The notes under the pieces were generated by a model. That model was not told the DNA's origin. It did no database searches and saw only the letters and a list, made by a program, of their open reading frames with translations. A DNA stretch of 64,000 nucleotides, taken from contig JAIQDT010014374.1 in the NCBI GenBank assembly GCA_021521415.1, forward strand, positions 124,001-188,000, read 5' to 3'. Source of the stretch: Bidens hawaiensis. Its lineage: Eukaryota; Streptophyta; Magnoliopsida; Asterales; Asteraceae. A program made the position numbers and the translations under genes. This document shows, piece by piece, positions 46,301 through 57,033 of this stretch (position 1 is the first letter of the stretch; each line of letters starts with the position of its first letter).

Positions 46301-47352
46301 CTTGCTCCATTGCCCATAAAGAGACTAATGTCCCCTTTGTTGAGTTGTTTACTTCTTTTGAACCCCTGCAACAAATTGCAAATGTGAGTTCCACATCCGG
46401 TATCAAGTACCCATGTATTTGAAGAAATAAAATTTAGTTCAATATGTATAGTAAAGATAATACCTGAGGTATGCCCCGCATCCCTCTTATCTTTTAACGC
46501 TTTGAGATAGGTCGGACAATTCCTTTTCCAATGACCTATCTCTCCACACTCAAAGCATGGATCTTGCGCCGCAACCTTTTGCTTCTTTTCCTTCGGTTTG
46601 GTGGGCGTGATGGCTTTCCTCTTTCCCTTTCCTCGGACGTGGCCCTTGCCCTTAGCAACACTTGCTTTGGGGTTGGAGTTATGTCCCCTTTTTCCTTCAT
46701 CGATTGTTAGAACGGGTAAAGCCTTTTTACCCATTCCCGCTTCGGCCGTTCTTAGCATTGCGTGAAGCTCACCAATGCTTTTGTCCCACCCATTCATGTT
46801 ATAATTCATGACAAAGGTTTCAAACCTTTTGGTCAAAGAGTTGAGGATCAAATCCGTAGCCAACTCATTAGACACGGGACAATTCAACCTACGAAGCTTT
46901 TCGATGTAGCTTTTCATCTTTAGGACATAAGATGAGACGGTTTGGGTTTCCTCCATACGACATGCATGAAACGCTCGAACCGTTTCGAAACGTTCCGCTC
47001 TAGCTTGTTGAAGGAACATTTCCTTCAATTGAGTTATCATGTCGTATGCCCCATGATGCTCGAAATCCTTTTGGATTTCGGGAATCATAGTCCCTAACAT
47101 GAGGCAAGAGGCTTGTACCGAATCTTTGGTGTACTTGACCCAATCGTTGTAAGCCTCCTCATTTTCCACGTCAGGCTCGTCGGGAATGGGATCGTCTAAG
47201 ACATATGATATCTCTTCTTGCTTGAGAACTATTCTCAAGTTGCGATACCAATCCATAAAGTTATTATGGTTTAGACGATCCTTTTCAAGGATGGTTCTTA
47301 AGGATAGGTTACGGGTGTTATGGGTAGAGGTGTTGGCATTGTTAGCGGCCAT
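43342..47352 (-). CDS. Copia Gag-Pol polyprotein, intact (1336 aa)
   Basis: It encodes the structural and enzymatic proteins for copying the element through RNA. Domains: Gag (about 1-250), zinc knuckle CFECGEIGHWKRNC (266-279), aspartic protease VLDTGC (315-320), integrase zinc domain (HCRLGH near 456 to CESC 487-490), integrase catalytic residues D517, D580 and E616 (GVSERRNR), reverse transcriptase (QMDVKTAFLNG at 920, LYVDD 1006-1010) and RNase H (GYTDASF at 1178, TESEY 1221-1225, FCDN 1259). The order PR-IN-RT-RH is diagnostic for Ty1/copia. There are no stops or frameshifts, and the length is standard. An Angela/Tork-type lineage is possible but not certain. Confidence 0.97.
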   Translation of the reverse strand: MAANNANTSTHNTRNLSLRTILEKDRLNHNNFMDWYRNLRIVLKQEEISYVLDDPIPDEPDVENEEAYNDWVKYTKDSVQASCLMLGTMIPEIQKDFEHHGAYDMITQLKEMFLQQARAERFETVRAFHACRMEETQTVSSYVLKMKSYIEKLRRLNCPVSNELATDLILNSLTKRFETFVMNYNMNGWDKSIGELHAMLRTAEAGMGKKALPVLTIDEGKRGHNSNPKASVAKGKGHVRGKGKRKAITPTKPKEKKQKVAAQDPCFECGEIGHWKRNCPTYLKALKDKRDAGHTSGIIFTIHIELNFISSNTWVLDTGCGTHICNLLQGFKRSKQLNKGDISLFMGNGARVEVQAQGDYMLKLPSGLEVILKNVLYAPKLRRNIISVSLLKQCGFDLKFIDYDIHVLMNGIFYFKAIPMNGIYEIDQIGASHSSSMYNVNTKKLKKDLGDSYLWHCRLGHISKNRMQTLRKNGILETNEYDSFDVCESCLQGKMTKQPFNKTFERSKELLGIIHSDVCGPFRPMTRNGERYFITFIDDYSRYGYVYLMKHKDEAFEMFKDFKTEVERQLKTTIKVLRSDRGGEYLSGVFQDHLKSCGIISQLTPPGTPQHNGVSERRNRTLLDMVRSMMARSTLPLSFWGYALLSAVRILNMAPTKKVEKTPFEIWHGRVPSLSFLKVWGCEAYVKQYTPNKLEVRSTKCIFIGYPKDDLGYYFYDPSEQKVIIARKGKFLETKFLKEGTNNRTMKFDEDQEPQDDTELVDTSTQQEVVESDQVVDQNTQNVRRSGRVSNPPERYGFFVEGCYVVDSDEPTTYRDAMSKNDCDKWLEAMNVEMQSMYDNQVWELVEPPLNSKAVGSKWVFKRKTDMHGNLDTYKARLVAKGFTQTQGVDYDETFSPVAMLKSIRILFAIAAHYDYEIWQMDVKTAFLNGYLEEDVYMVQPEGFVDPKHPNKVCKLKKSIYGLKQASRTWNHRFDEEIKNFGFIKNADEACVYKKASGSIITFLVLYVDDILLFGNDIPTMESVKAWLGSRFSIKDLGEAAYILGIKIYRDRSRRLIGLNQSTYIDKILKRFKMESSKKGLVPIQRGTILSSAQCPSSKGEQEIMKQIPYASAIGSIMYAMICTRPDVSCALSMTSRYQQNPGNSHWMAVKNILKYLRRTKDMFLIYGSGEEELAIKGYTDASFQTDRDDSRSQSGYVFTLNGGAVSWKSSKQEVVALSTTESEYIAASLAAQEAAWLKKFITDLGVVPTIQEPLEIFCDNEGAIAQIKEPRSHQKTRHIERRFNYIRDEVEKRKICIRKVGTDQNLADPFTKLLERPKHERHASGLGLRYSSNWI

Positions 47353-48990
47353 CTACAAAATTTAACAAAATTCTAATTTAGTATTATAAACAATTTAATT
47401 ATTAATACCCTTTTATTCCAGATTTTAAAATAATAATTAAATTCTAGAATCCAACGATAAATCAAATTTCGGTTAGGTGACCTTTATCCCGTTATTTGAT
47501 TTAACAAGGTAGTCAACCTTGACAATTGCAACCCTTTGCAACTTCTAGATGTATGGGACCATTCGAAATCCTTATTTCGTGTTGGCATGTTTATCCCATC
47601 AACACCATTGGATCCCATGCTTAGGTGACCTTTATCACATGGTTTCCAATTCAAGTCGTCCTTCTTGTATAAACATGTAAGATTAACATACAAGTGGTTA
47701 GGTGACCTTTATCCCACAAATATGTTAATATTACCCTAAGTATATTAGTTTGCTCAAAATGGTTAGGTGACCTTTATCCCATTAAAAGTTCCCTAATACG
47801 TTAAGTGTCATACAAAAGGATGGTGTTAGACTTGTTTCCTTGGTAATATGAAAAAGGGATTTTAAATTTTCAAATATTCTAGTTGAAAAACATTATGCCA
47901 TATCCTAACATGCATTTAGTAATATGGCGATTTTGAAAACCAATTTTCAAGGTTCTAGATATAATAAAACCAATTTTATTATATGTGAGTGATCGCTTAG
48001 TTTTAATAAACCCATTTAATTAAACTAATTGACGCGATATTACCAAATATATATTAGAACCCGTTTTATGCTTGTTGTCGTTCCTATGTGACGGTTTGGA
48101 TATCCTAATATCTATCAACCACACATTACATTAAGTAAAACAAACAACCAAGCATACACATGCAAAATATAGTCATAACCGAAAACCGCTAAATTTGACC
48201 ATACTTGTTAGCCGAAACAAGTATAGGTCATTAGTCACACCTAAGGGACAAAACATGACACAAGGATGGAATGTTGACTCCCACTTGATCTTGCATCCAA
48301 ATGCTTCAAGTATCCTTTCCAAGTTGTTGTGTTCTTGTTGGGCTTGTTAATGGGCTCCAAACTTCCAAAAGTCTTCTTGGGCCCAAGAGTGAAATTTATG
48401 GGCCTAATGGGCTTGAATCCCATGATGGGCCGGTGAGGCCCAACAAGCCCAAAATTTCGGCCCAACCAATTTCACCAAATCTTGCATCTTCTAATTTTTT
48501 ACAAAATGTATCCTAATACATATTTTTTTAAAAAAAAATGCAACTAATCTACTTATTACATACCATCTTATGAATAAATAAATTACATAAGTCTAAGATT
48601 ATGAATTATTACAACCATATTGAATAATAAACATAATCAACATACACAAAACAACAATCAACACATCCAAGGTCTAGGTTTCGGTTATGACACATCCAAA
48701 CATACCAAATGTTCTAAGCATGCAACCTAAGCAACCAATGCCCAAACATCACCAAAAAAAAAAACGGCCCCCCCCCCCCCCCAAGAGGCTACGACCACCC
48801 CCCCAAAATTTTTTTTACAATTTTGATATTTCATCATCCAAATGTTAAATGGTTTCCTAAGATCTTTCCATGCATGTCAAGATCTTACAAAACCATGAGG
48901 GGTAAAATCCACCAAATTTTCGGACCTCCCTTTTCACCCATGAAAAATCCGAAAAGTATGAACACAAAAGAAGCATAAGTCCTTGTAACC
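47353..48990 (-). other. Copia 5' leader (1.6 kb)
   Basis: Long untranslated leader between the primer site and the ATG. It contains four copies of a 20-base motif (GGTTAGGTGACCTTTATCCC on the plus strand) at 47471, 47620, 47696 and 47761, the second diverged. A homopolymer junction of A's then about 16 C's lies at 48757-48782. No ORF of note. Confidence 0.7.
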
Positions 48991-49004
48991 GGCTCTTGAT
49001 GCCA
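48991..49004 (-). promoter_or_regulatory. Copia primer-binding site
   Basis: Minus strand TGGCATCAAGAGCC, one base after the LTR. It resembles the initiator tRNA-Met complement with a T-to-C change and one additional A, so the match is imperfect. Confidence 0.65.
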
Positions 49005-49005
49005 T

Positions 49006-49919
49006 TGTTGGGTTTTATACAAGATTATCAAAGTTCAAATTAACCATATTTAACAAGAAAACGCAACGGAAGCTTAGATTTTAAAACTTGTTATGAACAT
49101 ACCATTATGTTAAAACTAAAACCCGGAGAACAAGGATCAATATTACAAGAACAAAATGCTCACAAAATGTAAGTTGTACCTTCTTATACCTTATAAGAAG
49201 ATGTAGGTGGATGAAGAAGATGATGTCTTCAAATGGCAAGGTTGCAAAGGAGAAACCCTCAAGCTTTGTATACCCCAAGCTTTTGAGCAACAACACCAAC
49301 TTGTTGCTAGGATTATAACACTTGAACAAGCTCACAAAACACCCAATTTTTCTGCCCAAAATGGCCGTGAGTTTTTAGAGAGGGAGAGGAAGAGTGTTTT
49401 TTTTTTTTTTTGCTTGTTATTAACACTTGAGAGTACTTTTAAGGAAAAAGTAAAGTTGCATGTTATGTGTGTGGAGGATCAAAAAGGGAACCCATCATAA
49501 AATGCAAAGAGCATCTTGGTTTTGATTGGGTAAAACCACCACCCCACATGGGTGGCCGGTTTTTGTATTTATTTTTTTTTTATTTTTTTTTTGTTTTGTT
49601 TTAACAATTAAAACATCTCCATCTCATACTTTATAAAACTAATTTTATAAAACATACATGCTATCTTAATTATTTAACCAATTAAATAATTAATTTATAT
49701 AAATAAATTATCCAGATAATTTATTTAAATCATCAAGTGTAATTATTTAGAAAACCAATTTTCTAATTGCGCAGTGTTCGGTATTCGTTTAAGTGATCAA
49801 ATCACTAAAAGAATACATTTGGTGTTGTCTAGCTTGTTATTGGGTATGACCCGACTTGGATCAAACACAGTTAGTCACATTAATATAAATATGTGTCTCG
49901 GGCATATGAAATTCCAACA
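49006..49919 (-). repeat. Copia 5' LTR (914 bp)
   Basis: Nearly identical to 41666-42575. The main difference is a longer T-run at 49397-49411. Confidence 0.93.
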
Positions 49920-49924
49920 TGTTT

Positions 49925-50143
49925 TTCTCATGACCATATATAGTTTTTGGAGTCGGGGGTTACCCATAAAGCCACCTATCGATCCTCTGTACAGATAGAT
50001 GTATGGTTTGTCAACATCTCATCCTCCCTAGACCATACTTATAAGTTGGGCGGGATTATTAGTTGCTGTGTGCCTGTGTTTGTTGTTAAAGATTTATAAA
50101 ACTAAATAAGCCCAAAGAGTCAAATCTAAAACTAAATTAAACC
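49925..50143. other. Short intergenic stretch
   Basis: Sequence between the Copia target duplication and the small hAT element. It starts with what was the right flank of the Tat element. No gene seen. Confidence 0.45.
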
Positions 50144-50901
50144 TAGGGATGCAATGGGTCGGGTTTGGGACGGGTCTAGGCATTCCCAGACCCGGACCCG
50201 ATTATAGAACCCCAACCTAGACCCTTCGGGGTATTTATCGGGTAATTACCCATCGGGTATCGGGGATACCCAACGGGTTTCGGGTTTCTTATCGGGTTTA
50301 GACAAAATAAAACCCGTCGGGTTTCTATCGGATTTCGACAAAATATAACTAATCGATTACCATAAAAATAAATATCTCAAATAATTACTATAAATAAGTT
50401 TCAACAAATAATATTTCTTCGAATTTTCATAACAAAAAGGAAAAGAAGTAACAAAAAAAGAATCCTTAGAAGAAACAAGAAAGAAGCAAACTATATTTAA
50501 CCAAAAAGGTTACGAACTGTTAATTGGAAATTAGAATAATTGATGGAATGTGCTGTGAACCGAGACGAAGAGAATAAAGACATTTAGGATTTGAAAACTT
50601 TAAGAGACTATTATCTTAATCATATATACAAATATAATATTTTATATTAATATATATTAAATAAAAACATATAAAGCTATGTTGGGTATATCGGGTATAT
50701 AATCGGGTAAATGGGTCAATGTTATCGGGTAATCGGGTCAGGTAATCGAGTATATTAGAAATCCCAAACCCGTCTCAAACCCATAAAAATTTTCAAACCC
50801 CATCCCAAACCCGTCACAAACCCTAACGGGTCGGGTATTAACCGTCCCAATTGTATTGGGTTTCAGGTTTTCCCATCGGTTCGGGTTTATTGCCGTCCCT
50901 G
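50144..50901. mobile_element. Non-autonomous hAT element (758 bp) with perfect 8-bp TSD
   Basis: Ends are TAGGGATGCAAT and, inverted, CAGGGACGGCAAT. The duplication ATTAAACC lies on both sides (50136-50143 and 50902-50909). Both subterminal regions are filled with CGGGT/ACCCG units (TCGGGTAATCGGGTA). The AT-rich middle has no transposase. It sits upstream of POP5, ending about 590 bp before its ATG. Confidence 0.9.
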
Positions 50902-50909
50902 ATTAAACC

Positions 50910-51492
50910 CGATTAATATAAGCCCAAGTTGTCAGCCCATTCTCAAACTCCTTTCAAATCAAACAGCCGGCGTTTCCTTCCACTTCAAGCCCCCATCACA
51001 CTTTACCAGCTTCGATCTTCAATAAGTCTAACTATTCAAGGTATGCTTCTGAGAAATCTGAATCGTTTTAAGTTTTCTGATGATTTCATATGTTTAGGGT
51101 TGCTTGTTTTCTTTATAACCGTATTAATGCCATCAATCTCGTGCTTGAGTTTCTTCAATTTCCAATTTTGATGTTCAATACTCAAACTTATGCATGCTTA
51201 ACCCTTTAAATAATCGCAAACGACTACAATTTTTGTGGGGGTTTTTTGTAATCTTTCCTACCTTTTGAACTAGGGTTAGTTAAGCATGTACACCAACTGT
51301 TTGATGTTATGCCTCAACGAGTCATTGTATGTTTCACTGTCCAAATATTCATGTTTCTTTCTGTGTTCAATAGATAACATTTTACGTCATTATAGTCAAT
51401 TTAACATTTCCCTTTTAAATCATTGTTTTCTTATTTTTAGCTCAACTTAAACTTCGTTTGCTTTTGTAGGCTTTAAAAACCAAGAGATTATA
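50910..51492 (+). promoter_or_regulatory. POP5 promoter and 5' UTR, probably with an intron
   Basis: Sequence between the hAT element and the POP5 ATG. A likely 5' UTR exon ends at 'tattcaag|gtatgc' (51038/51039) and an acceptor 'ttttgtag|gc' lies at about 51469/51470, suggesting a 5' UTR intron of about 430 bp. The transcription start cannot be placed. Confidence 0.45.
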
Positions 51493-52939
51493 ATGGTCGG
51501 GTTTAAAAACAGGTACTTGGTGATGGAGGTATTTGTCGATCCAAACAAAGATATTTCAAAAAACGATCCCATTATTCTTAGCCAACATAACATATCAAAA
51601 GCAATCAAAGACAGTATTCTTGTCAACTTTGGCGAGTGCGGTCTCGCCTCATCACTAGGGTCTTTCCAAGGTTATTAAACATTGTTATCAACAACATTAT
51701 GTTCTTTTATTCTGCAAGCATTTCTTACACATGCATATTTAATATCATGTTGGTGCAGTCAAATATGTTAACCCTATCACCAAGGTATGCATTATCAGAG
51801 CTTCAAGAGACGAGCATCAAAAAGTTTGGGCTGCAGTTACAATGGTTAGAAGTGTCGGGAATTGCCCCGTGGTTTTTAACTTATTGGACCTTAGTGGTGA
51901 GTAGCGGTGGCAAAATGGGTCGGGCGAGTCGGGTTGACCAAAAACACTTTTTGTACAAATTTTTTTACATCGATACCGTGTGTTAAATTTGATTTAAGCA
52001 ATTTAGTAGGTTTCATGCTAAACATAGGGACAATATATTTGGAGGTAGCCCAATGTATTCAACTTTTTTAATAAAACTAACCCATATATTAAAGTTGGGG
52101 GGTGTAAACGAGCTAAAATCATGCCTAAAAACGAGCTTGTTTAATAGACAAGCGTAGAGCCCGAGCTTCACTTATGGAGCTCGAGTTGGCTCGCTAGCCT
52201 AAATGAGCCAATTATTCATATAGTTTTTATTCATTAATCATTATATTTAATAGTTATATTAAAATAATCATTTATTTATTAAATTATGATAAAAATAACT
52301 AAAAAGATTATAAACGGCCGAGCTTGAGTTTGAAAAGGTTACTCAAAATCCGAGCTTGAGTTTTAGAAATAAAGCTTAAAACAAGTCGAGCTCAAGCTCT
52401 AGTAAATTAAACAATCCACCGGGTCGGCTCGCTTACACCCCTAGTTGAAACTGCTGTATTGGACACCCAAGCATGTTTTATTTTCTTGCCAATTTTGGCT
52501 AAAACTAGTGTAATGACGAAAATGCTCTAAAATTTTTTTGAAGTGTCGCATGTTAGTTAAAATTGTTTTCTAAAAAGTTACGAGGGCGTTTTCGTCATTT
52601 AACATGTTTCTTTCGGAGTTGTTTTAAACAAAGTTGGATACAGACTTTTAGGGTCTATAAACTAATTTCATAAGGCGAACTTTTGACCTTTTCTTTAATC
52701 CTTTTTAGTCTCTTCTTATTTTGGCCCGTTAGGGATAAAGCAAAACGAGAAAACTAATGCTTGTTAATTTTATTACAATTTTTTGTGAATCAGGGAACAT
52801 TAGGGCATGTAAATCTGCAGCATTGAAATGTGAAGAATTGAAATTTGAACATTTAAAGATTGTTTCTGGTGCTCTACAAACAGAAGATGTTAATAAACAT
52901 ATGCAGAATCTTGAGAGAATCAAGATGTTAGAGCACTAA
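51493..52939 (+). CDS. POP5: RNase P/MRP protein subunit POP5 (3 exons)
   Basis: POP5 is a protein subunit of nuclear RNase P and RNase MRP, which mature tRNA 5' ends and pre-rRNA. Exons are 51493-51670, 51759-51896 and 52794-52939. The GT-AG junctions are in phase, giving 462 nt or 153 aa, the usual plant length. It begins MVGFKNRYLVMEVF. The Rpp14/Pop5 fold is visible as SKAIKDSILVNFGECGLASS, KYVNPITKVCIIRASRDEH and VRSVGNCPVVFNLLDLSG, ending MQNLERIKMLEH. There are no lesions. Intron 2 (51897-52793) carries a small hAT-like element. Confidence 0.93.
52097..52442. mobile_element. Small non-autonomous hAT element in POP5 intron 2
   Basis: Ends are GGGGTGTAAACGAGC (from about 52099) and, inverted, GGGGTGTAAGCGAGC at 52442. 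The interior has GAGCTCG/CGAGCTTGAG motifs in both orientations. AGTTG occurs on both sides, but a full 8-bp duplication is not clear. Confidence 0.75.
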
Positions 52940-53559
52940 AACATGAGTTATTTTATACACTTTGATTTTATAAACAATTGATGTGTTAAATACGATGTTT
53001 TCTAGAACAAGGCGTTTACTGGATCGGTTGTCAAACCGGAATCAGAAACAGGGATGTTGTAATAATAATAAATGCAAAGTTAAAAAGCGGTAGCAATAAC
53101 TGGCTGGCTGAACCTTAAAACGGTCCCGTTTTTTGTTTGTTTTTGAACGGCCATTATGGATCAATGACGGTCACTGGCCTGTCCGATCATCTTCATTCCA
53201 TCAAAAGGAGGAAACTCACCGTAGATGAGAAAACCCTTTATCAAACCTGGATTTTATTTTTTTATTATTTATATTTTTTTGGTCACATTTGATGCTTGAA
53301 CCAAAGGGCAAAGACCTTGCCCTTTCTAAGTTGATGTCTTTGGTTTGTTTAGTTGGCTAACTATTCTTATAAAAGTATATTATTATTACTAATCTGAATT
53401 TTCTTTTTCTTAATTCAAGTGGTTTTATGCATTTTTGATGGTGTGACTTTGAATACAATTACCTACGTTTTGTTACGCATACTCTCTTTCTTGGATTATC
53501 CTATTTGAACCGTTAGTTGAACCATTAAAACAAATTTAAGCACTACTCATTAGCTGCAC
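52940..53559. other. Intergenic, 3' flank of POP5
   Basis: AT-rich. It should contain the POP5 3' UTR. No further gene or clear repeat seen. Confidence 0.45.
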
Positions 53560-53797
53560 AAAACTGTTTTTTTTTCTTAAACTGGTTTTGGTCAACAGAA
53601 GTCAAGCGGTTCTTGTGAAACCGGTTTCTAAGTGTAAAAGGATCTCGCTTTGAAACTTGTTTCGGTTAAAAACAATTTTAATCGGTTCAATTTGGTTTTT
53701 AACCGGTTTCAACGAAAAGGTTCTCAAACCTACAGTTCAATCTTGTTTCAAACCAGTTTTTGGAGCGGTTTGGAAATTGGTCTTTCGTTCACCTCTA
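53560..53797. mobile_element. Decayed hAT derivative with AACCGGTT motifs
   Basis: Repeated AACCGGTTT/AAACTGGTTT units end in GTTCACCTCTA, like the right end of the hAT element at 6177 (GTCCACCTCTA). The left border is uncertain. Confidence 0.5.
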
Positions 53798-54057
53798 GTT
53801 ACTTCGAATGACGATCCTGTCTTCATCTATTCATAACATGCAAGATGAAATCTTATTTGGGTAGGTCGAAAGTTGATAATGTAACAAATAACCTTGTTAG
53901 CACATACGGCCCTGTAACTCCTGTTAGCACACGGCTCATGGGTTTGATCGATCCATTTAGCAATATGGTCTAAGCCCACAAAGCCCATTTCCTCGGCTTG
54001 GCTTCAATTTATGGAAGATCAGTCTCGTTTTGATGGGATTGATAAATATATGCGTGA

Positions 54058-54291
54058 CTAGGGATGATATCGTTACCGTACCAGTACCGAAAATCACGGT
54101 CCCAAAAGTATAAATTCTTGGTACCGATACCGGTACCGAACTATTCGATTCGGTACCAGTGGACGGTACCAGTATTGAAGGTAAAACTTCAGGAAATACC
54201 GGTACCGTACCGTTCCTGAAACTCAAAACTTCGGTACCGATTCGGTACCGCCAGTACCCAATCGATACCAACCGAATTTGCTCATCCCTCT
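54058..54291. mobile_element. Small non-autonomous hAT element with GGTACCG repeats (234 bp)
   Basis: Ends are CTAGGGATGA and, inverted, AGAGGGATGAG. About a dozen GGTACCG/CGGTACC palindromes fill it. The flanks ATGCGTGA and ATACATGA match at 6 of 8 positions, the differences being G/A transitions, consistent with an aged 8-bp duplication. Confidence 0.75.
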
Positions 54292-54310
54292 ATACATGAG
54301 GCACTCAATA

Positions 54311-54791
54311 GCAATGTTTTAAAAACCGGTATTTTATTCGTACCGGATTTGGTTTAAAAATGGTACAACCGGTTGAACCGGAATTTATCGGGAGGTTCAG
54401 CCGGGTTAAATAATTTACCTTATAATTTCATATAAATACACTTTCAACTCAAAAAATAACCCAAAAGTACATTAATAAACATCACACTTAAACTAAATAT
54501 CACACTTGAACTAAATATCACACATGAACAATGGTCGAGTCAGATAGAAAGTTTACATACTTTGCATATGAAATTAGTCGATTACAAAAGATGTAAATAA
54601 ACCAACATGGATTTGCATAATACAAAAATTGGTTGATTAACTAATCGTCGTTTATCGTGTTTACTCGTTTCAACTTTATCCGCTACGTTAAAAGTTATTT
54701 TTAAAAATATGGGCCACAAAAAATATCAAAAATATTTTGGATTTAAAACCGGTTTGCCGGTTTAAACCGGTATTTTTGAAAAACACTTTGC
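54311..54791. mobile_element. Small inverted-repeat element with ACCGGTT motifs
   Basis: Its ends are similar in inverted orientation (GCAATGTTTTAAAAACCGG against GCAAAGTGTTTTTCAAAAAT followed by ACCGG). ACCGGTTGAACCGG and AAACCGGTTTGCCGG lie inside. The flanking octamers match only 5 of 8. Confidence 0.55.
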
Positions 54792-55234
54792 ATTCACAAC
54801 CATATTGTGCTTCACTTTAGTACTAGCTTTCAGACGTTTCATCCGGGTGAATCAGCTACTAAATCCTGAGACTTAAAATAAGTTGTTCCAATGTGTATAC
54901 GTCTATGTTATAAGATTGCTTAGAAAACATTCAAGGTATGTCGAAAGACAAAGATCTGCTCAAGTATTTTCTTTTTTTTTTCTTTTTTTCATTTTTTTTG
55001 AGTGGCTAATATAATATTAAAAGATGATGGTAATTAGAAAAAGCTAACCAACCATCACAAAACCAAAATTACATGAATAGAAGAGGGTTTATAAGCCACC
55101 CGGTCCAAGAGATACTAACATTTTTGTTTCTAGCTCAAGCCAATCTAGCATATCTGGTCAAGACAGCGATCATGATCATGATATGAATGATTGTTTCCAT
55201 TGTGGCATTGTTGGCAACGAAATACTAGATCCGT

Positions 55235-55239
<5 letters not shown>
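54792..55239. other. Intergenic, nothing recognised
   Basis: AT-rich with T-runs near 54975-55000. No gene, no clear repeat. Confidence 0.4.

Positions 55240-55310
<71 letters not shown>
55240..55310. repeat. (TA)n-(GA)n compound microsatellite
   Basis: About 21 TA units followed by about 15 GA units. A mirror image, (TC)n-(GATA)(TA)n, lies at 55593-55668. Confidence 0.9.
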
Positions 55311-55591
55311 GCAAAGTATAAATTTAAATCCCACTTGAGTTGCGAAAACCCTATGTAACATCGTTTTTTTTTTGTTACATGTAATATATACATTTAATAC
55401 AAAACATCAAAGACATAAAAAAAATGTTTTGCTATTTTTTATATTTTTTTTATATATGTTTTCAGGAGAGAGAAAGTAATTTTTTTATTAACTTTAATTG
55501 TGGACCACAAAATTTAATTTTTAATTAAAAACATGTGGTTGAGAATGAGTTTCTAGAGTTTTCACAACTCAAGTGGGTTTTAATCTAACCT

Positions 55592-55622
<31 letters not shown>
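55284..55622. mobile_element. MITE-like inverted-repeat element 1
   Basis: Inverted arms: 'cccacttgagttgcgaaaac' (from about 55330) and the inverse of 'gttttcacaactcaagtggg' (about 55557-55576), each extended outward by GA/TC runs and then by TA runs. AT-rich, no ORF. The superfamily is not assigned. Confidence 0.6.
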
Positions 55623-55668
<46 letters not shown>

Positions 55669-55670
<2 letters not shown>

Positions 55671-56309
55671 AAGAGGATCAAGAGAGAACTCCTTCTTAAA
55701 GAAAGAACTAGAGAACTAACAAAGAAATATTTTTAATTTAATTAAAAATATTTTTAAATTTTCGTTTTTATCATTTTTCTTATATTATGTTACCATTTAC
55801 TCGAAAAATTTTAAAAAATTAAAAAAAAAAAAAAAAACTTGTTGTAGTGCACATATGCAATACATCGACTTTTTTTATTGCATATGTGCACTAGTGTGTA
55901 TTTTGATATGTGTAATAATGTTGAATAGCATATGTGCAATTTTTTGTATTGTATTAGTGCAATAGTGTTATATTATATACAAAAATACCAAAAAAACAAT
56001 ATAGTGCATATGTGCATTAGTGTTGTATTACGTATATGCGATAGTTTGTTTCGAGTACTATTCAATAGTGTGTATTGTATAATGCAATTGTGTTGTATTA
56101 TATGCAATAAAACACTATCGTATATATGCAATACACATTAGTGCACATATACACTACATCGAAGGTTTTTTTATTTTTTTTTTATTTTTTTAGGAACAAT
56201 ATCATCTTATTAGAAGGAGGAAAGAAAAAAAAATCGCAAAATATTTTTTTAAAGAAAGTTAAAAATAGTTTTTATTAGTTCTCTAGTTCTCTCTAGATAC
56301 CACCCCTAT
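55669..56309. mobile_element. MITE-like element 2
   Basis: The left arm GGAAGAGGATCAAGAGAGAACT ... TAGAGAACTAA and the inverted right arm (ending 'agttctctctagataccacc') pair over about 35 bases. It is embedded in TA repeats. The interior repeats a near-palindromic core CATATGTGCA(A/T)TAGTGT several times. No transposase. Confidence 0.65.
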
Positions 56310-56322
56310 ATATATATATATA

Positions 56323-56992
56323 TAGGGAGAGGATCAAGAGAAAACTCACCTTTAGAGAGAAAACTTAAAAACTCCTAAAGAATTATTTTTAATTAAAAAT
56401 AAAAAAATATTTTCAAAATTCTGTTTTAGCCATTATTCTTATATTTCACTCGAAAAATATATAAAAAAAAAAACCCGCTGTAATGCACATACGTATTACT
56501 GTGTGATACCGTTGTATTACACATGTGTGTATTACTATGTATTTTTCAGTTTAATAGTGTTTTATTGTATATATTCAATATTTGTGTATTGTATATGTGT
56601 AGTAGTGTTGTATTTATATGGAAAAAAAATAATAATAAAATAAAAGTCGATGTGGTGCACATGTGCGTTAATGTTGTATTACACATATGTACTAATGTGT
56701 ATTCGATGTGTGTATTAGTCTTATATTGCATATATACAATAGTGTGTATCAAATATGTGCAATAGTGTGGTATTCTATACAATACAAACGCTTTTGCGTA
56801 TAAGCAATGCACACTATTACACATGCGCACTATACCGACGAGGTTACCGACAAGGTGTTTTTTTTTGAACCAATAACAACATATAAGAATAATGGAAAAA
56901 AAAGAAACTTCAAAAAAAAATTTTAAAAAAAGTTAAAATTAGTTTTTTAGAAGTTTTTAAGTTTTCTTTCTAAGAGGAGTTTTCACTAGAAC
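56323..56992. mobile_element. MITE-like element 3, related to element 2
   Basis: Left arm GGGAGAGGATCAAGAGAAAACTC. Inverted right arm ends 'gagttttcactagaaccc'. The interior has the same CACATATGTG/GTGCAATAGTGT style of repetition as element 2 but is clearly diverged. Flanked by TA repeats. Confidence 0.65.

Positions 56993-57033
<41 letters not shown>

Larger units (their letters stand above)
41666..49919 (-). mobile_element. Complete, recent Ty1/copia retrotransposon (8254 bp)
   Basis: LTRs are 41666-42575 (910 bp) and 49006-49919 (914 bp), TG...CA, with target duplication TGTTT (41661-41665 and 49920-49924). By eye the LTRs differ by one substitution (42531 against 49875) and the length of one T-run. 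A single polyprotein with every domain is open from 47352 to 43342. A primer site and a purine tract are present in the correct places. This is the best candidate in the window for a recently mobile element. Confidence 0.96.

Noticed and set aside
55145..55393. Frames with Ser-Leu-Ile-Tyr runs
   Set aside because: They are translations of the TA/GA microsatellite.
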